Source: Mycteria americana (taxonomy: Eukaryota; Chordata; Aves; Ciconiiformes; Ciconiidae). From it: a DNA stretch of 64,000 nt. Location of the stretch: contig NC_134366.1 of the NCBI RefSeq assembly GCF_035582795.1, forward strand, positions 171,504,401-171,568,400. The letters run 5' to 3'. The position numbers and the translations under genes are program-made. Below the pieces are notes generated by a model. That model saw only the letters and a list, made by a program, of their open reading frames with translations, made no database searches and was not told the origin of the DNA. Shown here in pieces: positions 36,721-48,459 of the stretch (position 1 is the first letter of the stretch; every line of letters starts with the position of its first letter).

Positions 36721-39309
36721 TGGCCATTTGCGATGGCCGTGTTGTTTTCCTTCCCACCACTGTCCCCACCAGGTGCTCCATCCGCAGATGGCAAACATGG
36801 AGAACAGAGGGGACACACGAGCCTCTTAACCAAAACGCAGCTAAGGGCACACATGTGCCACCAGTGAGAGGACACAACTATGAATTCCTGCTCAGATTTA
36901 TTCCCCCACACAAGGTTCAGCCATGATTGATTCCTGGGCAAAGCCAACAAGCTCTTGGTTTGATGGTTAGGGCATCTCTGCTTTGACATCCCTTGGGTCT
37001 CCAAAGCTCTTGCTACCAGTTTGGAGCCCTGTCCCTGCAAACTATGGAAAGATGGCGGGTTTCCATGGAGGGGGTGACGGAGGTGGATAGGGGTGAGGAG
37101 GTATAAAACCCAGTTTGTGCCTTTGCTTCTGCAGAAAAGGGCAGGACAAGGTGGTTGGTTTGTAGCCAAAGCCATGGTGGTGTCTCTTCCCTATGACATC
37201 TGCCAAGACCCAATGGAGACAACTGGAGCAGTAACAGAATGGGCAAATACGTCAGATTTTTAAGGCTCTCCTTTCAACATCTCGGCATCTGAGGTGAAAT
37301 GAGGATTAGCGTACAAGAAGAGAACCCAAAAGCAGCCCAAACCATGAGCCCTTGACCGCTTAGGCCTCGCTCTGCTGCTATGTGTCTACTGAGCTCCAGC
37401 TTTCCCTCTTCCCCAGCCGCCCCAAGATTTTTGTGAGGGAACTGGGCTCTTCTTTGAGATTTCTAACCCAAAACCCAGTTGGAAAATCCCTCAGTTTCCC
37501 CAGCCTGTTATGTTTCTGTAACCCCCTCTAGGCTGAAACATCAAGGAGCTGGTACCTCAGAGGTAGGAGCCCAAGTCCATATCAAAAATATCCCAAATAT
37601 TTGGCAGTCCAACCTAGAGAAACCTTGGAGCGGGTTCAAGCCCTCCATGCAAGGCCGGCAGCTCCTGGGCTGCCAAGGTGTCCTGTCCATGGAGCAGCAC
37701 ATGGGAGGTAACAGCAAGTTCCAGGATGGGGGGAGACATGCATTAAAAACAAGAAAAAAGAAAAAAATTAGGACGATTAAAGCAGCATGATTTTGGTTTT
37801 TTTTTTGCAGTGACTCACAAAACTGAAGAGTATCAAGATGCCGCTCTGCCACCCAGAGGTGCTCGGGATTTGGCCACGTGGATTGTACCAGGACAAGGAC
37901 TGCTCTTACACTAGAAGCTCTCTATTTTTAAGGTGGTTGGGTTGATGCTACATAAAGCGATGGAGCATTGCAAAGCCTATCCCCCTGCTGTGTTCCCCCC
38001 AAACAAGCCCACCAAGCTGAGATTTGAGTGTACTCTCACCAGAGCTCAGCACTGAGCACTTCCACCATCAAACCCTACATGGAGGAGGTGAAGAGTTCCT
38101 GTGGCCAAAGGAGGCTGAATTCAAGCCCCTCTGTCCCCATCCTGAGCCCAACTCAAAAGCATCATGGCTGAAGCCCTGGACTGCTTGCCCTGGGCAATCT
38201 GCCATGCGATACTCCCACGAACGTGGGTGAGGAAAACATTTCTCCTCCTCTTGCCCGGGCGGAAACTTCTCCAAGTCTGCAAAGCAACGGTTCCCACCGC
38301 TTTATCCTAAACTCTTTGCAAGTCATGCCACAGCCTGTTGTGACTGGGGAGCACATGAGACCACGAGGTCTCCTGGCTAAGAGGGATTGGGGTTGTCCCC
38401 GTCACAATGCTGAGCCACCTCCTACTGCCCCTGGGGACAAAGCAGCACCTATTTTAGCAGCAGGAGGACACAACGGGGCAGGAAGAGGATGGTGACCTAC
38501 CCAGCGGGACTGCTGCAATACAGGATCAGACCTTTTTATCAGCCCAGTTCCTCACTATTCCCAACCCATGCAGACCCTTCAACGACCACCACCTTCCCCA
38601 TGAGACACAGGAACCGACAGCCTGGAATGGGGCAGGAGAAACTCAAGGGACCGAGGGCTGTCCCACAATGTGGAGGCTTGGACAGGCTGAGGTGTGCTGT
38701 ATGACAGCTCCGGGGCCACACGTGGAGGGTGTCCACCTCGCTCAGCACCACGGCCTGTCCCATGAGATGGCCATCCCTGCCGTGCAGTGGGACTGGCTCC
38801 CATCGGGAAAGGAGGAGAGGCGCTGGAAATGGCTCCGAGCTCCTCCTCAGCCACATGGCACGAAGCTGTCCCCTACCCTTCTGGAGGTACGGAAAGTGTC
38901 TAACCAGCCTTCCTCACCATTTATCCCAAGAGATGAACCCTCTGAAGCAAATGTCTCTGGATACTGTTTTGGAAGGCACACAAACCTTTGGAGATACCCA
39001 ACACAGGGCACTGAAGGCATCTCAAGTTGGGCAGCCTAAAACCACAAGACACTGGATGACTAGCCCTCCTTGCCCCAACATCTGCGATCCTCTGCAGCTG
39101 AGGGGGTGAGCAGCAGCAAGCCCAAAGGATACCCGGAGCATCCCTTGGGCCACACGTATGCCCTGGTGACAGCAGATGGCAGCTGGCTGTGACCTGGTGC
39201 CAGGGATTGGTTTGGGGGGCCATGGGTCACCTCCTGGGCTCCACCAGGCAGCGATGGGAGAAACAAAGGCCAGAGGACGTGCGGAAGACAAACAGGTTTT
39301 TTTTTTAAG
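36721..39309. other. Sequence between the two candidate polyadenylation sites
   Basis: No open frame with recognisable content. If the distal site at 35842 belongs to PTP4A3, this would be extended 3' UTR. Otherwise it is intergenic. Nothing visible decides between these. Confidence 0.4.
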
Positions 39310-40599
39310 GTTTTTTTTTTTTCCTTTAATTAGCAAATTTCTTCTTATCCTCGTCAAAAGAAAAAAACACCCCCACGCCCCCTACGTGCCCACCGCTCCA
39401 GCTGCTGCAAGCGTTCAAAGGCAGAAAGTTGAGAGATGTTTAATGTCCCAGCTCAGGGGCAGCTCTGAGTCCACTCCACCAGGGCACGCACTGGGGGGGT
39501 TTTGGGGTGCCAGGCGTTGTGTTACAGATGCCACTGGGTATGGGAAAGAGCAGGTGCAAAATTTGGTGACGTGCGCCTGCCAGGAGCACCCGAAATCCCC
39601 CAGGAAAGCTGCGGCCCAGCCCCTCGGACAGCAAACGCCGCGGTGGAGGACACGGACATGCCCCAAGATATGCATTGCGTCCCCAGGACATCGCAGCCAG
39701 AATTGGGGTTTGTGCCACGGCTCAGTGATGGGGACACGAGAGGAGAGAACCCACCACCCTGTGCACTGAATTCGGAAGCTATAAATAAGAGCACCCCACA
39801 CTTTGGGGGACCCAGTGCTGACCGTGCACCCCGGCAAAGCTGGGTGCCTCAAAGCCCCACCGCAGTCCCCGAGTTTCCCAGCGCCTCTGCCTTCGCTGCA
39901 GCAAGCCCCCAGCGAGCCCCACCTGCAGCATCCTGGCTGGCATCAAGGCAACAGGGAGATGGTGAAGCGGCAGAGGGGCCAGGAGAAAGGGAATGGTGCT
40001 GGGGGGGGACTTAGCTCAGCCCTTCCCGTGGCCACAAGGCCAGCACCAAGCTATGAGTCCCCTTCGCCTCTCCCTGCTATCACCATCTTCCCCCCGAGGC
40101 CACTGCGCCATCCCCACCTCTGTCCCCACTGCTGCAGCCCTTAATTATAGGGAAGAGGTGGGAAAGGGTTTCTTTGGGGGTGCTCTGGCCCTCCTGCTCC
40201 CCATCCCTTCTCAGCTGGCACAGCCCTGCCTGCATCACCCCAAACCAAGCACCCTCCACCCATTCCTCTCAGTGCAATGGGAGGGGAAAGGGAGGAAGAG
40301 GAAGGCGATGAAGAACCGTCACGTGAGCTCATTGCCTGCTAATGCCAAGAGTCAAAGGGCAGCGCTGCCTTCCCTCCTCGGGGCTGTAGCTGGAGAGAGC
40401 AGCATTTTTTGGGGGTCCGGCAAGACGACCGTGCTGTGGGTGCTGGAACACGGTGGTGGTGCTCCATGTCCCCCCACCACAGCCCTGTCAGTGGGGCGGC
40501 CTGTGGGGTGCATGGGGCTGGGCGAGGAGGTGAGGGGGTGGGATGCGTGCAAGTGCCCGGGTGTCTGTGTGCACAGATTTTGGCAAGAGGTCATTGAGG
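39310..40599 (-). other. PTP4A3: PTP4A3 3' UTR (proximal form)
   Basis: The segment runs from the stop codon (40600-40602) to just past an ATTAAA hexamer at 39325-39330. Immediately before the hexamer, the minus strand is AT-rich (GAGGATAAGAAGAAATTTGC), typical of a UTR end. An A-rich and then GTTTGTCTT stretch follows. A length of about 1.3 kb is reasonable for this gene. The end point is predicted from the signal only. Confidence 0.6.
39325..39330 (-). terminator. PTP4A3: Candidate proximal polyadenylation signal ATTAAA
   Basis: The common variant hexamer on the minus strand, 1.27 kb after the PTP4A3 stop codon. The downstream region contains two A runs and a GT-containing stretch (CCTGTTTGTCTTCC). 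Confidence 0.55.
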
Positions 40600-40717
40600 T
40601 TACATGATGCAGCATTTGTTCTTGTGGTTATGAGGGTCCTTAAATCGGAGTCTCTGCTTTGGTCGGTATTTTTCCAAGTACGTCAGCTGCTTGCTGTTGA
40701 TGGCTCCTCTGCGCTTC
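40600..40717 (-). CDS. PTP4A3: PTP4A3 coding exon 5 (residues 135-173, stop)
   Basis: Starts after CCTTTCCACAG and ends with TAA at 40600-40602. It encodes [17 protein letters not shown], a polybasic segment and the CAAX box CCIM, the membrane-targeting end of the protein. Confidence 0.96.
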
Positions 40718-43700
40718 CTGTGGAAAGGGCCGGCACAGTCAGCGGCGTGGCAGGAGAAGACCCCCCACCCCAAACCCACCCCTGTCAGGTTACTGAACCC
40801 CCCTGCCCGGAGTAGGAAGGGATTTTGGAGGCTGCAGCCTCGTGCGTCCTCCAGGGATGGAGACAGGCACTGACCCCAGCAGCTTTTCTTGCCCATCTGC
40901 CCTGCGAGTCTTAGGACACGGAGAACCAGGGAAGAAACGTGGGGAGGCTGCCCAAAGCGGGGTGCCTGCCAAAAGCCCCCCAGGGATGCTCCTGGATGCC
41001 TCCCCAGCCTCCCACAGCCCTGACGCAAAGGCACAGGGTGCTTGGTGCTGGCCCCCCCTTTTCTTCCATGCCAAAAGGAGAGAAAAGCAACCCCGGCACG
41101 CCAAAAAAACCCTGAGGCACGCCGGATCTCTCTGTTCCCTCGGAGAGGGGCTGCTTTCTCTCCCAACACCGAAATGCTGCTCGACTTACTGTCGGATGAA
41201 CTGGATGGCGTCTTCGTACTTCATCCCGCTCTCGATCAAGGCCAGCGCGACGAGGACGGGAGCACTGAAAGGCAATGGCAGTGGCGGTCACTCCCCAGCC
41301 ATGTGGCCCAGAGGCTGACATCCCGTCCTGGGGTGGGGGGACATGCTGCAGGGCCACAATGGTGGCATTGCAGGCCATCGGCAGCGCTGGCTTTTAGTTT
41401 GTAATTTCTTGCCGTTTGGCTGCAAGTGCTGCCCTAAGGAACGGCTGATTTTAGGTGTAAAACCCCCAGGACAGAGCCGGCAGCCGTTTGCTGCTCTTCT
41501 AACGAGCACGAGGACTTTGGAGGCAAATCTATCAGAAAAGTGGATGTAAATACACATGCAAAATCTGACTTGAGGTGGGGGGAGCAGCAAAACACAGCAG
41601 TTCTTCAAACGCAGTGGCTCCCGGTTCTAGCGGGAAGCATTTTGCAGTATTTCCAGGACGAGCACTTAGCAAAAGCAAAATTGCCGTGGGGCACTGGCAG
41701 GACAGCACCGAGCAACCCGGGTCCCCCCCCAGCGCCCAGGATCTGGCAATGAGAAGTGCAAGGAGGAGCTCAGGCAGCAGCCCTCCCCCCTGTCAATGCC
41801 TATTCCTGCTAAGGTCTCCACTGCATGCAAAAACCCTGCTCTAAGGTGGAAGGAGGAGAGCAGGCATGGTTTTCCCTTCTCCCCCTTCATGGGTGGGGTG
41901 GCAGCTGGGGTGCCGGGCTCTGACTTACCGCCCCAGGCCAGCCACGCAGTGCACGGCCACGCAGCAGCCAGGGTCTTCACAGAACTTGGTCTTCAGCAAG
42001 TTGAGCCAATCTTCCACTATCTTGCTGGGAGGAGGTGCTCCATCATCGAACGGCCAATCCTGCAAGGCAGGGGCAAGGTTGGGGAAAGAGAGAAACACTG
42101 TCAGACCCTGGGGACAAACTCAGGGGATTGCTTTTTACTCAGGGCGATGGTGTTTTGGACCTCAGCAGCGGGAAGGCAGACGCGTGTGCCAGCAACCAGG
42201 CTCGCAGTGCAGCTCCATGGGGATGTAGCAGCCATACGAGTCTAAGTCTGGAGTCCTCCCATCTCCTATGGACAGGTTCAGCCTTCAGGAGCACCTACAA
42301 GACCTGCAACATGGTCCCCATGTCCTCCTGCCTCCGTGGACCACAGTGGTCATCGCCTGCCTCCTCCCCATTCGGATGACCACGCTGTGCTCCGAGGAGC
42401 TGCAGCCCCCATCCTTCCCCCCACCAGCTCCCATCTAAATTAAGCACTTGGGAGCGCAAAGCCACTTTGTAGGAAGTTTGAGCAAAGGTGGCTTGGAGAT
42501 GGCTGAAATCTCAGGGCCTGACGCGGTGCCGAAATTCAGCTTGCTGCAACACATGGGAGTGAAAATGAACACACAGCCCCAAAAGGATGCTCTGGGGACC
42601 CCCTAACGCAGCCCGAGAGGGAGCCGAAGGCAGGGAGTGAGACCCCTCCCAATGGGGCCATTGAAATAGCATCCTTCAGGAAAGGCTCTTAAGGGACAAA
42701 AAAAAAAAAGCGTCCATCTTCTTCCAAGCTTCATCCTCAAGCCGCATGGACTCAACATCGGAGCTTGGTGACGAGGTGGGTAAAATGGGTGCTGCATTAA
42801 GCAGCCCCCGGCCCTGGGCTCTGCTATGGGGGAAAAGCGTCACCCCCCTTGCCTGTGACTGCTGCAGCTTTTTGGGGAAGGGATGGTCCCTCCTCATGGG
42901 CACCAGTAGCCAGTTAGGCTGTATGTCTCTCCCAAAACGGGGAATTCTCTCCCAAAATGGATTTGGCAGGAGGAACGTGGCCACCGGCTACGCAGCAGGG
43001 GAGCATTGCTTGGAGGGGACGTGGCACGGCGATCTCCGGTGAGAGGGGAGCATGGGGCTGTAATCCTCACGTTTGAGGAGTGAGTCACTAAGCTGCTGTG
43101 CTGGAGTCACCCTTGGTGTAAGATGGCAAAAGAAGCCCCTGAGCTTCACTTCAGTCTTTGAACCCGTAATGTGATTTCAGTGTGACTTTGTTAGGAAAGG
43201 AGCGTGCTGGGCTTCAGGGTACGCTAATGCTTGAGCCAGTCCACCCTGCACAGCCTGGGCTTGTCCTACAAGATCATCCCCTCCCCGCAGCGCCTGGAAA
43301 GCACTGCTTCAGCCATGAGCGCAGGTCACTGGGCTCACACGGGGGATGACACACCATATCACAAAAGCATCGAATTATAGAATGGTTTGGGTTGGAAGGG
43401 ACCTTCAAAGATCATCTAGTTCCAACCTCCCTGCCATGGGCATGGGCAGGGACATCTTTCACTAGATCAAGTTGCTCAAAGCCCTGACCAGCCTGACCTT
43501 GAACGCTTCCAATGATGAGGCATCCACAACTTCTCTGGACAATCTGGTCCAATGTCCCATCACCCTTATCGTAAAAAAATTCTTCCTTATGTCCAATCTA
43601 AACCTACCCTCCTTCAGTTTAAAACTGTTGCCCCTTGTCCTGTCACTACAGGCCTGGGTAAAAAGTCTTTCTCCATCTTTCTTATAAGCCCCCTTTATAT

Positions 43701-46700
43701 AGTGAAAGGCCACAATAAGATCTCCCCAGAGCCTTCTCTTCTCCAGGCTGAACAACCCCAACTCTCAGCCTTTCTTCACAGCAGAGGTGTTCCAGCCCTC
43801 TGATCATTTCCACAGCCCTCCTCTGGACCTGCTCCAACAGGTCCATGTCTTTCTTGTGCTTGGGTCCCCAGAGCTGGACGCAGTACTCCAAGTGGGGTCT
43901 CACAAGAGCAGAATAGAGAGGGAGAACCACCTCCCTTGACCTGCTGGCCACACTTCTTTGGATGCAGCCCAGGATACGACTGGCTTTCTGGGCTGCAAGC
44001 GCACGTTGCCGTCTCATGTCCAATTTTTCATCCACCAGTATCCCCAAGTCCTTCTCCTCAGGGCTGCTCTCTATCCATTCATCACCCAGTCTGTACTGAT
44101 ACTGGGGATTGTCCCGACCCAGGTGCAGGACCTTGCACTTGGCCTTGTTGAACTTCATGAGGTTCGCCTGTGCACTCCTCAAGCCTGTCAAGGTCCCTCT
44201 GGATGGCATCCCTTCCTTCAAGCTTATCAGCTGCACCAATCAGCTTGGTGTCATCTGCAAACTTGCTAAGGGTGCACATAATCCCAGCATCTACATCACT
44301 GATGAAGATATTAAACAGTATTAGTATACCCAATACAGTGTATCCATCCTGCACCATAAACCCTCCTACAGTGAAACACGCACAGCACCGGTTTCCCGGC
44401 AGGATTTGTGCCCCGTCTCCAACCTGCTGGCAGAGCTGCCGAAGCACTGAGTGCTGCCCAGGTGGCGTGGCTGGGACGAGGATCAGCAACGGAGGAGCCA
44501 CTGGTGAATGTGGCCTCCAAGCAGAGGTCCACGACACGGGACACCTGCGTCTGGCACAACTCGGTAACCACTGTCAGCTTTAGAGATTGCTCGGGATCCC
44601 CTGTGGCATGTGGAGGAGCCCAAAGCAAAGGAGGCATCCAAAACCCCCAGGGAGCACGTCCAGGATGGGACCACCGTGGGCATCGCGGCTGCGGATGCAA
44701 GTGCCCAGGCACACTGCACCGGAGTCAGGCCTTGACCAGCTTGTGCCTATTCCCCAAAGAAAGGGATAGGATATATAGATACAATCTATATATAGAGATA
44801 TTCAGACTAAATATAAGGAAGAAATTTTTTATGATGGGGGTGGTGAAACACTGGCACAGGTTGTCCAGAGAGGTGGTAGATGCCCCATCCCTGGAAACAT
44901 TCAAGGTCAGGTTGGACGGGGCTCTGAGCAACCTGATCGAGTTGAAGATGTCCCTGCTCATTGCAGGGGGGTTGGACTAGATGACCTGTAAAGGTCCCTT
45001 CCAACCCAAACCATTCTATGATTCTGTGATTCTATTTTATATATTTGAAATAGGTATATAGAGATATATATAGAGAGATATGTCTGTATCTGCATAGATA
45101 TATCTGTCCATAGATACATAGGATATACGTATCGCTCTGTAGATCTTATATAGTTTCTATATATTTATAGAAACCTGTATCTTATATATAGAAACTATAT
45201 CGTTTCTATATAGTATCTTGCATAGTTTCTGTATCTAGGATATAGGTATCTCTCTATATAAAACATATCCTAGATACAGATTATCTCTCTGTATAAGATA
45301 TGTAGAGAGGTATGTCTATCTTAGATACAGAAACTCAGACTGAAGGACTCCAGCCAGAAACAGGGTAAAAGGCAGAGTTTGGTCTGTAAGAGAGCACAGA
45401 TGACCTCCTACATACAGATCCTATATGTAGGATACAGCTATCTTTCTCTACAAGATATATCCTATAGAGACACAGCATCTATATCTAGAGAGATTTGTAT
45501 CTGGAGGAACTGTATCTAGAGAGACATAGGATCTATTATCTACCTATATCCCAGAGGATCTAGGATATAGCGCTCTCTCTCTAGGCTATACATTATACAG
45601 AGAGAGCTCTATAGAGAGGACCTACACACAGAGGACCAGCCCAGGAAACATGAGGCACTTCCAAAACCTTTCCTAAACAACGAGCGGAGCCTCACTTTCC
45701 AACTGGAGCTGAACTCCCTGGCAGGGCAATCACGCCTGACATCATCTCCAATTACTTATCAGCCAAGATGCAGCCCAGGCAGCTGCCTGCTTTGCCTGCT
45801 TGGCTTTTCCTGCTTGCTGCCTGCTCCCTTTCATCCCCCAAAACTGCACCAGCCAGCTGCTGGAAGAGCAAAAAACTTGCCCCCCCCCCCCCCCCCCCCC
45901 CCGATAAGATAACGCTGGGGTAACAGGAACCACGTGCATCTTCCACGTGGGATCAGGCGCTCTCATCCCCTGGATGCTTTAAAGCCCGAGCCACAGGCAG
46001 GGAAGGCAGCTGCCGACTCAACCGTATGAGTCACAGTTTCGGGTGCGTGGGCAGCACTTTTCTTTTTTTAAAGCACCAGCCCCATCTCAGCCCGGGGAGT
46101 GGGGAGCTCGCCCGCCTCGCCCCAAGGATGAAATTGGGCTTCAAACCCTGCTTCCGGGCAAGCGCGATGCCGATTCAGTCTATCCGAAACACGGGGTGTT
46201 TAGCAGACCCCAGAGATTGGGATATTTAAGCAGGGGGGGTGGGCAGCCCCCCCCCACCCCCCCCGCACCCATCCTGCCGCCCACCTACCATGACGGTGAT
46301 GCCGTCCTTCTCCAGGGGGGTCTTGTCGTAGGTCACTTCGCACACTCGCACCACCGTGGTGGCACCGTACTTCTTTAGGTCCTGGGCAGGGAAGGAGAAG
46401 GAGGGGTCTGAAAAAACCCTGCCAGTCACACCCCAGTTAACCCCAACACATCCAAGCCCTGCTATGACCACATGAACCCCTACGGACCCTAAAACAGTGC
46501 TGCGCCCCATCTCTGGACCCTTCAGCGAACCCCTCTGTGGTCCATCCAGCCTGGGAAGCACAAGGAAACATTAAATCCCAGGGCACCAAAGCTGCGTGGC
46601 CACGGTAGGATTTTTGCCCAGCACCTTCACGACTCCTTGGATTCACAAGCGCCAGTGGGTCTGTTTATTTTTAAGCCCCGATGGCCGCACCAGCAGGGAC

Positions 46701-48158
46701 TTTACACCCCAGGCAAAGAAACATCCCTGACACGGGTGCGAATCCCCCAAAGCAGAAATTATTTGTGCCTGGTGAAGTCGCAACTCCTGCTGCAGAAATG
46801 CACGGAGGTGGCTGGGGGGGTCGTAGCGCACCCCACCGACCGCGCTCAGCATCCTGCAGATTGCTCGGGTGCTCCTTCTTGACCTCCTTGCCGTATCCCG
46901 TCATCACTCCAACGCGCTGCAGGCTTGGGCATGGGACTTGGGCTGTTTCCAGCGTGGCTTATCGCCTGCCACAGGGATTGCCCCTGGATTACGTGCCGGT
47001 GTACTGGTCCCACTGGGCACCGCGTGAGATCATCCCCTTCAATGATCCATCTCCTTCTTTCCCCATGTACGCTCGCCAGACCACAGCAAACTCCTGCACA
47101 CACAGCAGCTCAGCCAAAAATCTAAGAAGCTGGAGGAAAGGGGAATTTCTCCCCTTTCCACTGTGCCGTCCCCATCGCCTTGTGTGCAGCACGCAGGGTA
47201 TGGGGTGGCTGTCCCCAAATCCCAACCACCTTCCTGCGGCTCTCCGGGCCGGTGGCACTCATACTTGGGAGGGTTGCCTTGAGCTCAGAGGATGCCTCTG
47301 GTGCCAGCACATCAGACCTCAAGGTGGTTTAGGTCTAAGGCAAAAACCCTTTGCCAGGCTCACACACAGCCCCAGGTCCCCCCACGAATACAGCAACATC
47401 CCAAAACGCCTCCTTGTAAGCAGAAGCTGCTTGAGCCGGCTCGACCGAACCTGCAGGATGTTGCCTTTCCCCCAGGCACTGATAAAAAGAGTAAGTTGAA
47501 GCCTTTCGCCCTGGAACGCAGACACGCATCCATTAATCCCCCCCTAACTCCTGGCGGCTGCCAGTGCCGGAGGCAGCGCTCCCAGGCAGGGCACCATCGC
47601 TGGCTCATGCAACAGCAAGCCCTCCGGCTCCTCCTGCACTGCCCAACACGCTCCAGGCATTGGAAAGATGCTGGGATATTTGGGATGAAAAGTCCTTATT
47701 GAGGTGCTGGGAGATGCAGGGGAGGTTTCATGCATCCATGTGCATCACTGCAAAGCCCCTTGATGTGACGTGCTGGTGGAGCTGGCAGGGGATGCAACAG
47801 GGATGGTGAAACTCTGCTACGGCTCCGCCATGCCCAAACACTGTGCTTGGGGTCCTCCAAAATGTCCTGCCCTAAAAAGCCAGCGGTGATCCGACCCACC
47901 GTGATGGGATGCCACCGGGGTCACGGTACCAAAGTGGACATGCTGCTGCCTCGTCCTATGGAGGATTGATCCCTGTTGCATCTCAACGTCAGCTTTTAGC
48001 CCCAAAACGTGCAGCTGGGCCCCAGTTCCCCCCTTCCAGCCTCCCCTCCTTACCTCCAAGAAGGTGCTGAGCGTGGCGTTGGTGGGGTTGTGGGTGATCA
48101 GGAACCTCATGTTTTTGTAGCAGACCTCCACTGGCGCAGGGCGGTTCATCCGGGCCAT
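40600..48158 (-). CDS. PTP4A3: Protein tyrosine phosphatase 4A3 (PRL-3), five coding exons
   Basis: PRL-3 is a small dual-specificity phosphatase held on the plasma membrane and endosomes by a prenyl group. It binds CNNM magnesium transporters and is linked to cell migration. Joined exons are 48158-48054, 46381-46289, 42059-41929, 41264-41190 and 40717-40600 (including the stop). They give 173 residues, the exact length of the human protein. Visible features are Asp72 in WPFDDG (general acid), Cys49 (partner of the reversible disulfide), and the P-loop HCVAGLGR with nucleophile Cys104 and Arg110. Ala111 follows, as is typical of PRLs. The tail is basic and ends in CAAX box CCIM (Cys170 farnesylated). 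The start ATG sits in a strong context (GCC ATG G). PTP4A3 fits better than PTP4A1/2 because the N-terminus reads [12 protein letters not shown] and the tail RLRFKDPH. All splice sites are GT-AG. Introns 1 and 2 are phase 0, introns 3 and 4 phase 2. Confidence 0.97.
41190..41264 (-). CDS. PTP4A3: PTP4A3 coding exon 4 (residues 110-135)
   Basis: 75 bp from acceptor TGCCTTTCAG to donor GTAAGT. It encodes [20 protein letters not shown] and QFIRQ. The last Gln codon is split (CA|G). Confidence 0.96.
41929..42059 (-). CDS. PTP4A3: PTP4A3 coding exon 3 (residues 67-110, catalytic)
   Basis: 131 bp from acceptor CCTTGCAG to donor GTAAGT. It carries the WPFDDG general-acid loop and the HCVAGLGR P-loop. 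The codon for the P-loop Arg110 is split across the intron (CG|T). Confidence 0.96.
43372..44322 (-). mobile_element. CR1 LINE element D in PTP4A3 intron 2
   Basis: This is a 5'-truncated CR1 in minus orientation, the same direction as PTP4A3 transcription. It runs from within the RT ([19 protein letters not shown]) to the 3' end at 43372, with the complement of a degenerate octamer (ATAGAATGG). Its subfamily differs from A, B and C: the tail reads [20 protein letters not shown] and [16 protein letters not shown]. It is very similar to element F. A 2-bp deletion near 43766, relative to F, breaks the frame before [10 protein letters not shown] further 2-nt deficit near 44172 is shared with F. 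Confidence 0.93.
44801..45036 (+). mobile_element. CR1 LINE element E, short 3' fragment
   Basis: A plus-strand CR1 3' end of about 236 bp. It starts at the segment encoding [16 protein letters not shown], continues through [19 protein letters not shown], and ends in ATTCTATGATTCTGTGATTC. It is related to the D/F type. TATAGA-type repeats lie directly on both sides. Confidence 0.92.
45037..45620. repeat. TATAGAGA-type diverged satellite with hairpin potential
   Basis: Roughly 580 bp are dominated by variants of TATAGAGATA, ATATCCTAGATACA and TATATAGTTTCTATATA. Several units are reverse complements of their neighbours: ATATAGTTTCTATATA near 45155 and ATATAGAAACTATAT near 45188 could pair into a hairpin. 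A non-repeat patch interrupts the array at about 45330-45410. The same TATAGA words occur at 44766-44800, on the other side of element E. The block lies in PTP4A3 intron 2. Confidence 0.8.
45880..45902. repeat. C23 homopolymer (G23 in the PTP4A3 transcript)
   Basis: An uninterrupted run of 23 C on the plus strand. It would be G23 in the pre-mRNA of PTP4A3 intron 2. The true length is probably uncertain because such runs sequence poorly. Confidence 0.9.
46236..46288 (-). promoter_or_regulatory. PTP4A3: G-run cluster at the exon 2 donor of PTP4A3
   Basis: Within 50 nt after the GTAGGT donor, the transcript strand contains runs of 8-10 G, enough for a G-quadruplex. Intronic G runs near donors are known to promote recognition of the exon by hnRNP H/F proteins. 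The role here is inferred. Confidence 0.45.
46289..46381 (-). CDS. PTP4A3: PTP4A3 coding exon 2 (residues 36-66)
   Basis: Acceptor CCCTGCCCAG, donor GTAGGT, both phase 0, 93 bp. It encodes [20 protein letters not shown] and the following KDGITVM, including regulatory Cys49. The last residue is Met, where the human protein has Val. Confidence 0.95.
48054..48158 (-). CDS. PTP4A3: PTP4A3 coding exon 1 (residues 1-35)
   Basis: Begins at the ATG and ends after a GAG codon at a GTAAGG donor (phase 0). It encodes the first beta strands, from [12 protein letters not shown] to [10 protein letters not shown] plausible acceptor (CCACCACCATCAG) ends at 48186, so the exon probably also carries about 27 nt of 5' UTR. 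Alternatively the UTR is continuous further upstream. Confidence 0.95.
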
Positions 48159-48185
48159 GGCGGACGGGAGGAGGGTGAGGTGGTG

Positions 48186-48459
48186 CTGATGGTGGTGGGG
48201 GAAAAACCCGAGAAAAGCGTGGCGTGGAGGGAAAAAAAAAAACAAAACAGCCCCTCTGCGCTTAAAAAATAAAAATAAAACAGGATCGAGAACTCAATAT
48301 ACAGACGTTGTGCAAATAATCCCAGCTCCTGGGAGCGCGCTGGCTTCCTCGACACACTGCAAGCCCCCCGGGGGAAAAAGCCAGACAGGAAAAAATAATA
48401 TTAATGATAATAATAATAATAATAATAATAATTAAAAAAAAAAAAAATCCCTTTGCTGT
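48186..48459. other. Flank upstream of the PTP4A3 start codon with simple repeats
   Basis: Contains an A run (48231-48242) and an AAT microsatellite (about 48394-48433), with AT-rich sequence between. It may be intron or promoter-proximal DNA, depending on where the 5' UTR exon starts. Confidence 0.5.
48394..48433. repeat. AAT trinucleotide microsatellite
   Basis: About ten nearly perfect AAT units after a short imperfect start, followed by a 13-A run. Confidence 0.9.

Noticed and set aside
45037..45620. CRISPR-like or regularly spaced repeat array
   Set aside because: Units are irregular in length and spacing, AT-rich and diverged. This is eukaryotic satellite-type DNA.
46681..47499. 272-codon plus-strand open frame
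   Set aside because: It lies antisense inside PTP4A3 intron 1 with no known domain, and its composition matches non-coding GC-rich DNA.
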